Shown: in pieces, positions 1 through 11,525 of the stretch | How the letters are laid out: each line of letters starts with the position of its first letter | Position numbering within the stretch: the first letter of the stretch is position 1 | From: Rhizobium aethiopicum | GTDB taxonomy: Bacteria > Pseudomonadota > Alphaproteobacteria > Rhizobiales > Rhizobiaceae | Direction: 5' to 3' | DNA: 64,000 nucleotides | Assembly (NCBI RefSeq): GCF_900094625.1 | Contig: NZ_FMAJ01000003.1 | Location: forward strand, 434,001 to 498,000 | The notes under the pieces: generated by a model | Told to the model about the DNA's origin: nothing | Database searches by the model: none | The model's input: only the letters and a program-made list of their open reading frames with translations | Made by a program: the position numbers and the translations under genes

Positions 1-397
1 CTTCGGCCTGGCGGGCATAGGTGGCGATGATGTCGTCGGCCTCGAAGCCTTCGGTCTCGATGCAGGGCAGGTTGAAGGCGCGGGTCGCCTCTCGTATCAG
101 GCCGAATTGCGGGATGAGCTCTTCCGGCGGTGCCGAGCGGTTCGCCTTGTAGGCGTCGTAGAGATCTTTGCGAAAGGTCTTGGCGGAATAATCGAAGATG
201 ACGGCAAGATGGGTCGGCGTCACCCCGACATCGGTATTGCGCGCATCCCTCAAAAGCTTCCACACCATGTTGCAGAAACCGGAAACGGCGCCGACCGGCA
301 GGCCGTCAGACTTGCGCGTCAGCGGCGGCAGTGCGTGAAATGCCCGAAAGATGAATCCGGAACCATCGACTAGGAAGAGGTGATCGCCTTTTTTCAT
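1..397 (-). CDS. polA: DNA polymerase I, N-terminal part (runs off the window)
   Basis: Only the first 132 codons are inside the window; the gene continues to the left. They encode the 5'-nuclease (FEN-like) domain that removes RNA primers and nicked strands during lagging-strand maturation and excision repair. The start MKKGDHLFLVDGSG carries the metal-binding Asp of the LVDGSG motif near residue 11. A YDAYKANR segment lies near residue 80 and an EGFEADD segment near residue 115, both typical of this domain. The ATG at 397 gives the conserved family N-terminus. The gene diverges from the small RNA and MarR gene to its right. The polymerase half cannot be judged from this window. Confidence 0.95.
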   Translation of the reverse strand, partial: MKKGDHLFLVDGSGFIFRAFHALPPLTRKSDGLPVGAVSGFCNMVWKLLRDARNTDVGVTPTHLAVIFDYSAKTFRKDLYDAYKANRSAPPEELIPQFGLIREATRAFNLPCIETEGFEADDIIATYARQAE

Positions 398-626
398 GCG
401 TGCATGGATAGCGCGGGCACGAAAGGAGGTCCATATAAAGTTCGTTGCGCCAAAGAGATAATGAGGTCCGAGCGCGCCTGCGCCGCGCCTCTATTCAAAC
501 GCGCAGAGGGCGCGGCAGCATTCTGAATTGGCGCATAATTTCAGCCTGAAATCCATCGCGGTGTAACAATGAGGGCGGAGAATTCCTGCTCACCAAACTG
601 TTACCGATTTGTAACGTTCCGTGACC

Positions 627-655
627 CTTGAAAAACCACATTCGTAGCTCCAAAT
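627..655 (+). promoter_or_regulatory. Candidate housekeeping promoter for the intergenic small RNA
   Basis: A CTTGAA box (627-632), a 17-nt spacer and a CCAAAT box (650-655) resemble the rhizobial CTTGNN-17-CTATAT pattern, though the -10 is a weak match. The implied start near 662 would give a transcript of about 150 nt ending at the terminator at 767-811. The position relative to the terminator is the main support. Confidence 0.4.
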
Positions 656-661
656 CCATGT

Positions 662-811
662 CACCGGCGCTTGATCGCGTCGCGGGTCTGATTACCGGCT
701 TGTCCCCCGCCGCATCAGGCTTGGACAAAGGCCTTATCCCCCTCTCCGGGCCTTTGTCCCCATTTTAAAGTCGCCATGGCCAACCTCCAGGCCATGGCGA
801 CTTTTGTTTTT
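662..811 (+). ncRNA. Candidate trans-acting small RNA, alpha-r7 (Smr7C/Sra03)-like
   Basis: The gap between polA and a MarR gene holds a stretch of about 150 nt with no credible ORF that ends in strong hairpins. One hairpin has 11-bp arms (GGACAAAGGCC at 723-733, GGCCTTTGTCC at 749-759). The second is a perfect 15-bp stem (AAAGTCGCCATGGCC at 767-781 and its complement at 790-804) followed by TGTTTTT, a textbook intrinsic terminator. From memory, the alpha-r7 small RNA of Sinorhizobium and relatives is about 150 nt and lies between polA and a MarR-type gene, so location and size agree. The family assignment is inference from synteny, and the 5' end is estimated from the promoter. Confidence 0.6.
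767..811 (+). terminator. Intrinsic terminator of the polA-marR small RNA
   Basis: Perfect 15-bp inverted repeat, AAAGTCGCCATGGCC (767-781) and GGCCATGGCGACTTT (790-804), with an 8-nt loop and a TGTTTTT tail. It points rightward. No protein gene is transcribed into it, which is why an RNA gene is proposed upstream. Confidence 0.8.
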
Positions 812-888
812 ACAGCTTGCATTTTTTGGAGCGCCCTATGCTATTTGCTGCATTGTCTCCGGCACGGTTTTGAGCCTAACTTGCAATC

Positions 889-1320
889 ATGGGATTTAAC
901 CGCATGGATTCGGGAGCCTACCTTGCCAGCCAGCTGGCGAAGGGTTTTGCCCGCTCGCTGCACCAGCGCGCGGTCGGGCTCGGTTTCTCTCCCGGCCAGT
1001 TTCCCATCCTGCTGGAACTGTGGGCCGCGGACGGGCTGACCCAGAAACAGCTTCTCGAGCGCGTCGATATCGAGCAGGCGACCATGGCCAATACGCTCTC
1101 GCGCATGGTCCGCGACGGGTTGATCGAACGCCGGCCGCATCCGTCCGACAAGCGGGCTCAGCTGATCTTCCTGACGCCGAAGGCCCGCGCCATGGAAGCC
1201 GAGGCGATCGAGACGGCGCGTGAGGCGGACCTCGCCCTGTTCAAAGGCTTTCGCGGATTCGAGCGCGAGCTGACGCTCGAATATATCCGCCGGCTGCTGG
1301 AAAACGCCAAAGCGCTCTGA
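889..1320 (+). CDS. MarR-family transcriptional regulator
   Basis: A 143-residue protein of the usual MarR length. It is a predicted dimeric winged-helix DNA-binding regulator, normally controlling a neighbouring gene or an efflux or stress function in response to a small ligand. The winged helix spans roughly residues 30-100: the segment GLTQKQLLERVDIEQATMA forms the helix-turn-helix and the RRPHPSDKRAQLIFLT segment forms the wing with the conserved DKR triad. Two in-frame ATGs (889 and 904) are possible; neither has a clear Shine-Dalgarno sequence. It reads toward the convergent GGDEF/EAL gene and ends only 4 nt before that gene's stop. The target is not evident from the neighbours. Confidence 0.88.
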   Translation: MGFNRMDSGAYLASQLAKGFARSLHQRAVGLGFSPGQFPILLELWAADGLTQKQLLERVDIEQATMANTLSRMVRDGLIERRPHPSDKRAQLIFLTPKARAMEAEAIETAREADLALFKGFRGFERELTLEYIRRLLENAKAL

Positions 1321-1324
1321 TGGA

Positions 1325-3715
1325 TCATTCGCAGGCAAGCCGCGCAGCTCGCCGCCACGGTATCGGCTGCGCGCCTGCGTCAGCCGTCGATGACAGCAGG
1401 CTTTTGCGGGCGGCGGCGAGCTTGATGCTCGGCTCGATATCCGGCTTGCCGAGCAAGAAGCCCTGCACCTGGGCGCAGCCTTCTTCGAGGACGATCTGAC
1501 GCTGCGTCTCGGTTTCGACGCCCTCCGTCACGACAGGCATTCCGAGACTGTGACCGAGGCCGATGATCGCGCGCACGATCGAACGCGCCGCCGCGTCATG
1601 CTCCAGCATGCCGGTGAAGCTGCGGTCGACCTTGATCTTGTCGAACGGGAAGGTGCGCAGGTTGGAAAGCGAGGAATAACCAGTGCCGAAGTCGTCCATG
1701 ACGATGTGAACACCCAGGCTGCGCAGACGCTGCAGCGTGGCCATGACCCGATCGCGATCACGGATGAGAGCGGCCTCGGTGATCTCGATCTCCAGCCGGT
1801 CGGGCGCGAGCCCCGTTTCCTTGAGAATCGCCTCGATCCGCTCAGAAAGATTCGGCAGCATGAACTGCACCGGCGAGACGTTGACGGCGATCTTGAGCGG
1901 TTGCGACCAGCGGGCGGCCTCCATGCAGGCCTCACGCAGCACCCATTCGCCGAGCTGGACGATCGACCCGCTTTCTTCGGCGATCGGAATGAAGACATCC
2001 GGCTCGCTCATGCCGTGGCCCGGCCGGTTCCAGCGCATCAAGGCCTCGTAACCGCTGACCTGGCCGCTCTGCGCATCGAGAATCGGCTGATAGCTGACAT
2101 GGATCTGATTGCGGGTGATGGCGTGGCGCAATTCGCTTTCGATCTGGCGGCGGGCGCGCGTGGCCTCGTCCATTTCCGCATCGAAGAAACAGGCCTTGCC
2201 GCGGCCGCCATGCTTGACCCGATAGAGCGCGATATCGGCATTGTTGCAGATCTCGTCTGCGTCGCTTCCGTCGGCCGGATAAAGGGCGATGCCGAGGCTG
2301 ACGCCGACGGCTGTGGGGTCGCGTGCCGTATCCATCGCGACGGCGAATTCGTCGAGGATCGCGGCTGCGAGCTTCTGCGCGGCCGCCGGCTGCTGCCCGG
2401 CTGGCTGGATGATGGCAAACTCATCGCCGCCGAGGCGGGCAATGGTATCGCTTTCATCGGCCACGCGACGCAGGATCGAGGCGACCTTGCAGAGAATTCG
2501 GTCGCCCTCGGCGTGGCCGAAAACGTCGTTGACGGTCTTGAATCGATCGAGATCGATATAGAGGAGGGCAACCTCGCTGTTCATTCGTTCGGCCATCTGC
2601 AGCGCCTGGCGGATGCGCGTGTCGAACAACGATCGGTTCGGAAGATCGGTGAGAACATCGTGGTGGGCGAGGTGTTCGATCATCTCCTCGGCCTGTCTGC
2701 GTTCGGTCAGGTCGCGCACCGCCAGCACGTCGCAATTGTGCCCGCGATAGACGATCCTGCTGGTGTTCACTTCGACGGCGATCTCCTTGCCGCTGCTGGT
2801 GTTGAGCAAGGTTTCGCCGGGCCTCTTGTGCCCCTGGATGGCCATCAAAGCAGCGGAGGGCGCCTTGCCGACAAGATCGGCAAGCTTCCAGCCGGAAAGA
2901 CCTTGGAAACGTTCATTGGCATCGATGATCCTGCCTTCCCGCAGAATCAGCAATCCCTCCTGCGAAGCATTTGCCAGTCCTCTCAGATCCGTCAGGTGGC
3001 TTTCGATGAAGACCACCGCGATGGCGGTTAGAATGAGAGCCGTCGCCGCGACCACGACGATCGCAGCCAGCAGTCTGGTATCGAGCACCGTCGCCGGGAC
3101 CTCTTTGCCGGGATCGGGCACGAGGGTGATGCTGGCCATCGAAATGAAATGGAGGGTGCAGATCGCAAGGACGAAGGTGACCGACGAGGCGAGGAGCCGC
3201 CTCGCCCCCTTCCAGCGGAAGAAGGCCTGGAAGGCCGCGCTCGACAGCAGCGCTCCCGCGAGAACCGCACTTAGCGTCATAGAGGGATCGTAGAGGATCA
3301 CCGCCTGAGTCTCGATCGCCTGCATGCCGGTCAGGTGCATCGAGGCGATGCCGAGCGCCATCAGGACGCCGCCGCAGATGCACGAAAATCGGCCGCGGCT
3401 TTGCGAAGCGACCAGGATCGCCACCCACGAACCGACAACCGACAGGAGGAAGGAAAGCGCCGTCAGCCCCAGTTGGTAGCTGATCGGCATGCCGCCGTCA
3501 TAGGCCAGCATCGCGATAAAGTGCGTTGCCCATACGCCGGTGCCGAAGGCGAAAGCCGAGGCGCCGATCCAGACCTTGCGCCGCCCGGCTTCGCATTCCT
3601 GGGCGCGCGAAAGCGGCAGCATCGCTGCCATCGCGCCAACCAGACAGACCACGGCCGCCGCGAGCACCAGCCGCCAATCGTGATCTTCCCGAATACATGT
3701 AATGACCGAAAACAT
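1325..3715 (-). CDS. MHYT-PAS-GGDEF-EAL membrane protein, cyclic-di-GMP signalling
   Basis: A 796-residue protein with a multi-span N-terminal MHYT sensor (about residues 1-240), a PAS domain (about 245-350), then GGDEF (about 355-520) and EAL (about 530-780) domains. MHYT-like signatures recur (ATHFIAM, SMHLTGM, LHFISM); such domains are proposed to bind copper and sense O2, CO or NO. The diguanylate cyclase signature GGDEF is intact, as is YEALMRW of the phosphodiesterase, together with downstream EAL-family motifs such as MDDFGTGYSSL. By sequence both activities are possible and the net direction cannot be predicted. The gene is alone on the minus strand, convergent with the MarR gene. It probably links a gaseous or redox signal to motility or biofilm decisions, by inference from the family. 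Confidence 0.93.
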   Translation of the reverse strand: MFSVITCIREDHDWRLVLAAAVVCLVGAMAAMLPLSRAQECEAGRRKVWIGASAFAFGTGVWATHFIAMLAYDGGMPISYQLGLTALSFLLSVVGSWVAILVASQSRGRFSCICGGVLMALGIASMHLTGMQAIETQAVILYDPSMTLSAVLAGALLSSAAFQAFFRWKGARRLLASSVTFVLAICTLHFISMASITLVPDPGKEVPATVLDTRLLAAIVVVAATALILTAIAVVFIESHLTDLRGLANASQEGLLILREGRIIDANERFQGLSGWKLADLVGKAPSAALMAIQGHKRPGETLLNTSSGKEIAVEVNTSRIVYRGHNCDVLAVRDLTERRQAEEMIEHLAHHDVLTDLPNRSLFDTRIRQALQMAERMNSEVALLYIDLDRFKTVNDVFGHAEGDRILCKVASILRRVADESDTIARLGGDEFAIIQPAGQQPAAAQKLAAAILDEFAVAMDTARDPTAVGVSLGIALYPADGSDADEICNNADIALYRVKHGGRGKACFFDAEMDEATRARRQIESELRHAITRNQIHVSYQPILDAQSGQVSGYEALMRWNRPGHGMSEPDVFIPIAEESGSIVQLGEWVLREACMEAARWSQPLKIAVNVSPVQFMLPNLSERIEAILKETGLAPDRLEIEITEAALIRDRDRVMATLQRLRSLGVHIVMDDFGTGYSSLSNLRTFPFDKIKVDRSFTGMLEHDAAARSIVRAIIGLGHSLGMPVVTEGVETETQRQIVLEEGCAQVQGFLLGKPDIEPSIKLAAARKSLLSSTADAGAQPIPWRRAARLACE

Positions 3716-3928
3716 CCGCCCCCCCCAAAAGCTGAATTCGATCAGGTTATTTAGGTTCTGCTAAATAACTGTAAATTGAATTAGGAACTTCTTCTATATT
3801 ATCCGGCAAATCTTCTTGAGAGCGATCCAGATCGGGTCGCTTTTCGCGCCGCCTATTTTTGCTTTTCCGCCTCGCTTGCCTTGCTGGTTTGGTCTATCGT
3901 CCCGCCAAATTGCAAAAAGGAGTCGAAA

Positions 3929-5317
<1,389 letters not shown>

Positions 5318-5362
5318 ACGGCGATGGCGCGCCTTACGGCCCGCCCCTCAAAATCAAAAACA

Positions 5363-5384
5363 AAAGGCCGGTCGCCCGGCCTTT
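5363..5384 (+). terminator. Terminator after the dipeptidase gene
   Basis: Perfect 9-bp stem AAAGGCCGG / CCGGCCTTT with a TCGC loop, 45 nt after the stop codon. The T-tail is short (TTTCGT). Confidence 0.65.
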
Positions 5385-5715
5385 CGTCGTCCGCTCGGCT
5401 CGGTGCCAGTTCATCCGTGGTCAAGGAGCAAGCGGGTATTGCCGTCAGATTGCCGCTGGAAGGTTAACAGACGGTTAACGGCCCTCTCATGAGGCGTTCT
5501 CGATGACCCTGAGAGCGCACCTGAATGTGGCGCACAAATCTCCCCCCGTTCAAGCTGCGTTCATCGCGCTCGGCCTATAAGGTTTTGAAAGACAAGCGAA
5601 TGATGGCGCCCTAACAAATGCGGGCAATCGCTCTATCTTTTGTTCCAGATGGCATATGCCAAAGGAAACGCAGCCGAGCGCTGCCTGAAAAACACGCCAA
5701 CGAGGAGTGAGAAGC
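5385..5715. other. Intergenic stretch without a recognised gene
   Basis: About 330 nt between the dipeptidase terminator and the SH3 gene. It contains a direct repeat of GGTTAAC (around 5463 and 5473) and somewhat AT-richer DNA before the next gene, presumably its promoter. I see no ORF with coding character and no RNA gene. Confidence 0.5.
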
Positions 5716-6387
5716 GTGAGAAACCTCATCGTCAAAATAGCCGCGACCGCGCTGCTTGTGCTGGCTCCGGCAATAGCGCAGGCCGCCGAGGGATACTCGA
5801 CGGCAAACGTCAACATGCGCGCGGGTCCAAGCACCCGATACCCGGCCGTCGCCGTCATACCCGCCGGTTCGTCCGTCGAAATCCGTGGATGCCTTTCCAA
5901 CGTCAACTGGTGCGACGTCGAATTCTACGGTGGCCGCGGCTGGGTCTCCGGCCAGTACGTGCAGGCGGTTTACGAGCAACGCCGCGTCTATGTAGGTCCG
6001 CGATATTACCGTCCGCTGGGCATTCCGATGGTCACCTTCAGCGTCGGCAATTATTGGGACCGTTACTACCGCAATCGCGATTTCTATCGCGAACGTGACC
6101 GCTGGAGCCGCGGTCCGGACTACTATTACCGCGACCGTGACTATCGGGATCGGGATCGCCTTCGCGAGTACCGGGATCGGGATCGCGTTCGCGAGTACCG
6201 GGATCGCGACCGCGACTGGCGTGACGACGACCGGAGACAGGAAGTCCGCCGGCCGGAGCGTCGGGAAACCGATACGAATTTCCGTGACCTGCCGCAGTTC
6301 AGAGGCGGGAAGGCCGACACCTATAACCGTCCGGATCACAGGGCCTCGCCCTTCGTCTGCCGCCCGGGCGATCCCTCCTGCGACTGA
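5716..6387 (+). CDS. Exported SH3-domain protein with an Arg/Asp-rich repeat tail
   Basis: A 223-residue protein with a clear signal peptide (hydrophobic to about residue 22, AIAQA cleavage) and one bacterial SH3 domain (about residues 27-85, with the family NVNMRAGPSTRYPAV start and GWVSGQYV end). The tail (about 110-190) is dominated by Arg, Asp and Tyr, partly encoded by a near-perfect 27-bp tandem duplication. Bacterial SH3 domains commonly bind cell-wall material, so a periplasmic or envelope role is likely; the charged tail is unexplained. The start is GTG at 5716, since GAGG at 5702-5705 is well spaced from it and too close to the GTG at 5707. The last residues contain two Cys flanking PGDPS. 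Confidence 0.82.
   Translation: MRNLIVKIAATALLVLAPAIAQAAEGYSTANVNMRAGPSTRYPAVAVIPAGSSVEIRGCLSNVNWCDVEFYGGRGWVSGQYVQAVYEQRRVYVGPRYYRPLGIPMVTFSVGNYWDRYYRNRDFYRERDRWSRGPDYYYRDRDYRDRDRLREYRDRDRVREYRDRDRDWRDDDRRQEVRRPERRETDTNFRDLPQFRGGKADTYNRPDHRASPFVCRPGDPSCD
6145..6198 (+). repeat. 27-bp tandem duplication inside the SH3 gene
   Basis: Two adjacent 27-bp units (6145-6171 and 6172-6198) differ at one base and encode RDRDRLREY and RDRDRVREY. A third partial unit follows (from 6199). It is in frame, so copy number could vary without breaking the protein. Confidence 0.85.
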
Positions 6388-6393
6388 AACACC

Positions 6394-6417
6394 GAGGGCG
6401 GCAGCGATGCCGCCCTC
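6394..6417 (+). terminator. Hairpin after the SH3 gene
   Basis: Perfect 10-bp stem GAGGGCGGCA / TGCCGCCCTC with a GCGA tetraloop, 6 nt after the stop. It lacks a T-run, so it may stabilise the 3' end or terminate weakly. Confidence 0.5.
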
Positions 6418-6756
6418 TCTGCATGGAGGGCTCACTGCGAAAGCGCAGTCAAGAAAAAGCCCGGCGCTCCTTGGGGGGATGCACCGGGCCTGATGTCGAT
6501 CGGCGCGCGTTGAGGGGAGACGGCCGATCAATCGCGGGACGTGAGGGGCTGTCCCGCTTCTCCATAAACAGTCGTCGAGCCTATTGGTTCCGCTCGCCGC
6601 ATTAATTCCTTAAATCGAAAATCATGCCGCAATGCACCCCTCGGTCTCGCCTCATGACCGCGCGGCTTCGACAGTGCGGCCGCCGTCGCTGTCGTCCTTT
6701 AACACCCCGTTAAATCGCCGCAATTACAGTTCACTCGGATGATCGCGCCGCCCGCC
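6418..6756. other. Intergenic stretch ahead of the PBP gene
   Basis: About 340 nt without a credible gene. A short segment near 6597-6634 reads, on the minus strand, CGATTTAAGGAATTAATGC, and so resembles one half of the dispersed repeat immediately to the right. Short ORFs here have no family resemblance or ribosome binding site. Confidence 0.45.
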
Positions 6757-6852
6757 GCATAGTTCCTTGAACCGCGATCGATTTAAGGAACTATGCAGCA
6801 CTTGAAAGTGCGACAGCGTCCTCGTGCGTCTAAATGGACACGCGACGCTGTA
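6757..6852 (+). repeat. Dispersed palindromic intergenic element, copy A
   Basis: Two modules. The first is a perfect inverted repeat GCATAGTTCCTT (6757-6768) / AAGGAACTATGC (6785-6796). The second is a palindrome opening ACAGCGTC (6813-6820) and closing GACGCTGT (6844-6851). The same two modules recur, inverted, at 58282-58382, and the second alone at 23855-23898. It resembles the short intergenic mosaic or palindromic repeats known from rhizobia. Confidence 0.7.
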
Positions 6853-6913
6853 AAACGGGCGCCGTTATGCGAAGTGGGCTTCGCGATCGAACAGGGGATG
6901 CGACCGGTCCGCG

Positions 6914-9241
6914 ATGGCAGGCAGAGGCAAATCAGGCAACAGAATCGAACCGTCCTTCAGCGGCCGCCCGGCTCGCGACGATGATGAATTTTCGCTAGAC
7001 GCCGACGACCGCGTCATCGCAAGCAGATCCGCGCGACGCGGCGGCTCCAAGCCCCCGCAGCAGCGCGCCGCCCGCCAGCGGCGGCGGGAGCCGCGGGAAC
7101 GTGACGGCGGCGGCTTTTTCGGCTTCCTGCGCGGGGTGGTCTACTGGTGCGTCGTGCTTTTCATCTGGGCCGGCATCGGCGTTGCCGGGCTTGTGGTCTA
7201 TTACGGCTCGCGCATGCCGAGCGCCAGCACGTGGGCGATCCCCGAGCGGCCGCCGAACGTCAAGATCACCGCCGTCGACGGCAGCGTCATCGCCAATCGC
7301 GGCGCCACCGGCGGCGAGGCGCTGTCGCTCGAAAACATGTCGCCCTATATTCCCGAAGCCGTCATCGCCATCGAAGATCGCCGTTTTTATTCGCATTTCG
7401 GCGTCGATCCACTCGGCCTCGGGCGGGCGATCGTCACCAATTTCACGGCCGGCCACATGGTGCAGGGCGGCTCGACGCTGACGCAGCAGCTTGCCAAGAA
7501 TCTCTTCCTCTCTCCCGAGAGAACGCTGGAACGCAAGGTGCAGGAGGTGCTGCTGGCGCTCTGGCTGGAGCAGAAATACACCAAGGACCAGATCCTTGCG
7601 ATGTATCTCAACCGAGTGTTTTTCGGATCGAACGCCTATGGCGTCGAGGCGGCATCGAGGCGCTACTTCAACAAATCGGCGCGGGATGTGAACCTCGGCG
7701 AGGCCGCGGTGCTGGCCGGCCTGCTCAAGGCGCCGTCGCGGCTTTCGCCGGCCCGCGACGCGGAGGCGGCGAATGCGCGCGCCCAGCTCGTGCTCGCGGC
7801 GATGCGCGAGCAGGGCTTCATCACCGATTCCGAGATCAAGACGGCGATGTCGCAGACCCCGGCTTCGGCCAAGAGCTACTGGTCGGGCGCCGGACATTAT
7901 GTCGCCGACATGGTTATGGACCAGTTGCCGGGCCTGATCGGCGATGTCAAGGAAGACGTCATCGTCGATACGACCATCGACAAGTCGCTGGAAAAAAAGG
8001 CCGAGCAATCGCTGGTCGACGTGCTCGACAAGGAGGGCGACAAGCTCGATGCCTCGCAGGCAGCCCTCGTCTCGATCGACGGCACCGGCGCCATCCGGGC
8101 ACTCGTCGGCGGCAGGGACTATGCGACGAGCCAGTTCAACCGCGCCGTCAAGGCCAAGCGCCAGCCGGGATCTTCGTTCAAGCCGTTCGTCTATGCGGCA
8201 GCGCTGGAAAAGGGGCTGACACCCTTTTCGGTGTTCAACGACGCGCCAATCCGCATCGGTGACTGGACGCCGGAAAATTACGAGAAGAAATACAATGGCG
8301 AAGTGACGCTGGCGACCGCGCTCTCCAAATCGCTGAACACGGTGGCCGCGCAGCTGGTGATGTATGACGGGCCGGATCAGGTGATCAAGCTCGCCCACCG
8401 GCTCGGCATAGAAAGCGAGCTGCAGCCGAACGCCTCGATTGCGCTCGGCACGTCCGAAGTGTCGCTGATGGAACTCACCGCCTCCTATGCTGCCTTCATG
8501 AATGGCGGCTATAAGGCGACGCCGCACGTCATCCGCCGGGTAACCACCGCCGAGGGCAAGGTTCTATACGAAAATACCTATGACAGCCCGCCGCGTGTGC
8601 TCTCCGAAGAGATCGCCGCCCAGATGGACACGATGATGATGGGCGTCATCGAGAATGGCACCGGCAAGAGCGCCAAGATCCCCGGCTGGCAGGCGGCGGG
8701 AAAGACCGGCACGACGCAGAACTCACGCGACGCGCTCTTCGTCGGCTTCACCAGCAACCTTACAACAGGCGTCTGGTTCGGCAATGACGACGGCAAGCCG
8801 ATGAAGAAGGTGACCGGCGGCGGTCTTCCGGCCAAGGCCTGGAAGGAATTCATGATCGCCGCCCACAAGGGTCTTTCGCCGGCGCCGCTGTTCGGCAACG
8901 GCCAACTGATCGACAATCCTAGCAATGGGCGGCCAATGGCGCAGGCAGCACCCGACGGCGGGCAGCCGGTCACGGCCGAAGTGCCGCCTCCGACAACGAT
9001 CGGCGGCATCATTTCCGGCGTCTTCGGCGGCGGCGAGAATACCGAGCGTTATCCGCAGGCGCCTGTCCGGCAACAGCGGGCAAGCCAAGGAAACGGTCCA
9101 GTTCCTCCTGCAGACGTTGCCGAAGGCGGCGGTCCAGGCTACGAAGGCATGGTGCCGCCCGGTGATATCGGTGGGCCTCAGACGACCTCTTCGGTGCAGC
9201 CGCGGCGCACGACCCTGCTCGATCTGATCATGGGTCAGTGA
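6914..9241 (+). CDS. Class A penicillin-binding protein (PBP1A-type glycosyltransferase/transpeptidase)
   Basis: A 775-residue bifunctional peptidoglycan synthase. A basic cytoplasmic N-terminus (about 1-70) precedes one membrane anchor (about 74-97). The GT51 glycosyltransferase domain follows, with EDRRFYSHFGVD (catalytic Glu near 154) and GGSTLTQQLAKNLFLS (about 186-201). The transpeptidase domain carries the SxxK motif in GSSFKP (Ser near 420), an SLN motif near 473 and KTG near 597. A Pro/Gln/Gly-rich tail of about 120 residues closes the protein. All catalytic motifs are present. The gene stands alone between intergenic repeat A and the dnaK heat-shock promoter. Which rhizobial PBP1 paralogue it is cannot be told from this window. 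Confidence 0.93.
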   Translation: MAGRGKSGNRIEPSFSGRPARDDDEFSLDADDRVIASRSARRGGSKPPQQRAARQRRREPRERDGGGFFGFLRGVVYWCVVLFIWAGIGVAGLVVYYGSRMPSASTWAIPERPPNVKITAVDGSVIANRGATGGEALSLENMSPYIPEAVIAIEDRRFYSHFGVDPLGLGRAIVTNFTAGHMVQGGSTLTQQLAKNLFLSPERTLERKVQEVLLALWLEQKYTKDQILAMYLNRVFFGSNAYGVEAASRRYFNKSARDVNLGEAAVLAGLLKAPSRLSPARDAEAANARAQLVLAAMREQGFITDSEIKTAMSQTPASAKSYWSGAGHYVADMVMDQLPGLIGDVKEDVIVDTTIDKSLEKKAEQSLVDVLDKEGDKLDASQAALVSIDGTGAIRALVGGRDYATSQFNRAVKAKRQPGSSFKPFVYAAALEKGLTPFSVFNDAPIRIGDWTPENYEKKYNGEVTLATALSKSLNTVAAQLVMYDGPDQVIKLAHRLGIESELQPNASIALGTSEVSLMELTASYAAFMNGGYKATPHVIRRVTTAEGKVLYENTYDSPPRVLSEEIAAQMDTMMMGVIENGTGKSAKIPGWQAAGKTGTTQNSRDALFVGFTSNLTTGVWFGNDDGKPMKKVTGGGLPAKAWKEFMIAAHKGLSPAPLFGNGQLIDNPSNGRPMAQAAPDGGQPVTAEVPPPTTIGGIISGVFGGGENTERYPQAPVRQQRASQGNGPVPPADVAEGGGPGYEGMVPPGDIGGPQTTSSVQPRRTTLLDLIMGQ

Positions 9242-9380
9242 AATTCCTTGCTGCATGCCCGGCGTAAGCCATATATCCTAGAAATCTCACGCTTTCCGGA
9301 GATGGAGCGACCTCTTTTCCGGCTCCTGCGAAAATTGAAGGCAACACATTCGTTTTGCTGGATTCCGGGCTATTTCCCGC

Positions 9381-9409
9381 CTTGCAGTCCAGAAAACCGC
9401 TCCTTATAT
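9381..9409 (+). promoter_or_regulatory. RpoH (sigma-32)-type heat-shock promoter of dnaKJ
   Basis: CTTGCAG (9381-9387) and CCTTATAT (9402-9409) with 17 nt between CTTG and CYTAT match the alphaproteobacterial RpoH consensus CTTG-17/18-CYTATNT. It lies about 115 nt before dnaK, as expected for a heat-inducible chaperone operon. Confidence 0.75.
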
Positions 9410-9523
9410 ACGCCGCATCACCGCAATCACGATTGCGTAATCTTAAGTAGACCCATCCCGTAAGGGGCTGTCAGGGAAATGCCTTCTGGGGGTTCCGACA
9501 GCTTGCTTCAAGGAGAGAATGAC

Positions 9524-11440
<1,917 letters not shown>

Positions 11441-11525
11441 TCCGCGGCGGCGTGATAATGCTTCAACACCTGATCCGGCTGCTTACCATGGCAGCCGGAA
11501 ATCCATTTCCGGGGTTTAATCCTTA

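Noticed and set aside
3821..3846. AGCGATCC / GGGTCGCT hairpin with TTTT upstream of the dipeptidase gene as a terminator of a small RNA
   Set aside because: Short stem with one wobble, and no promoter-like sequence at a suitable distance upstream.
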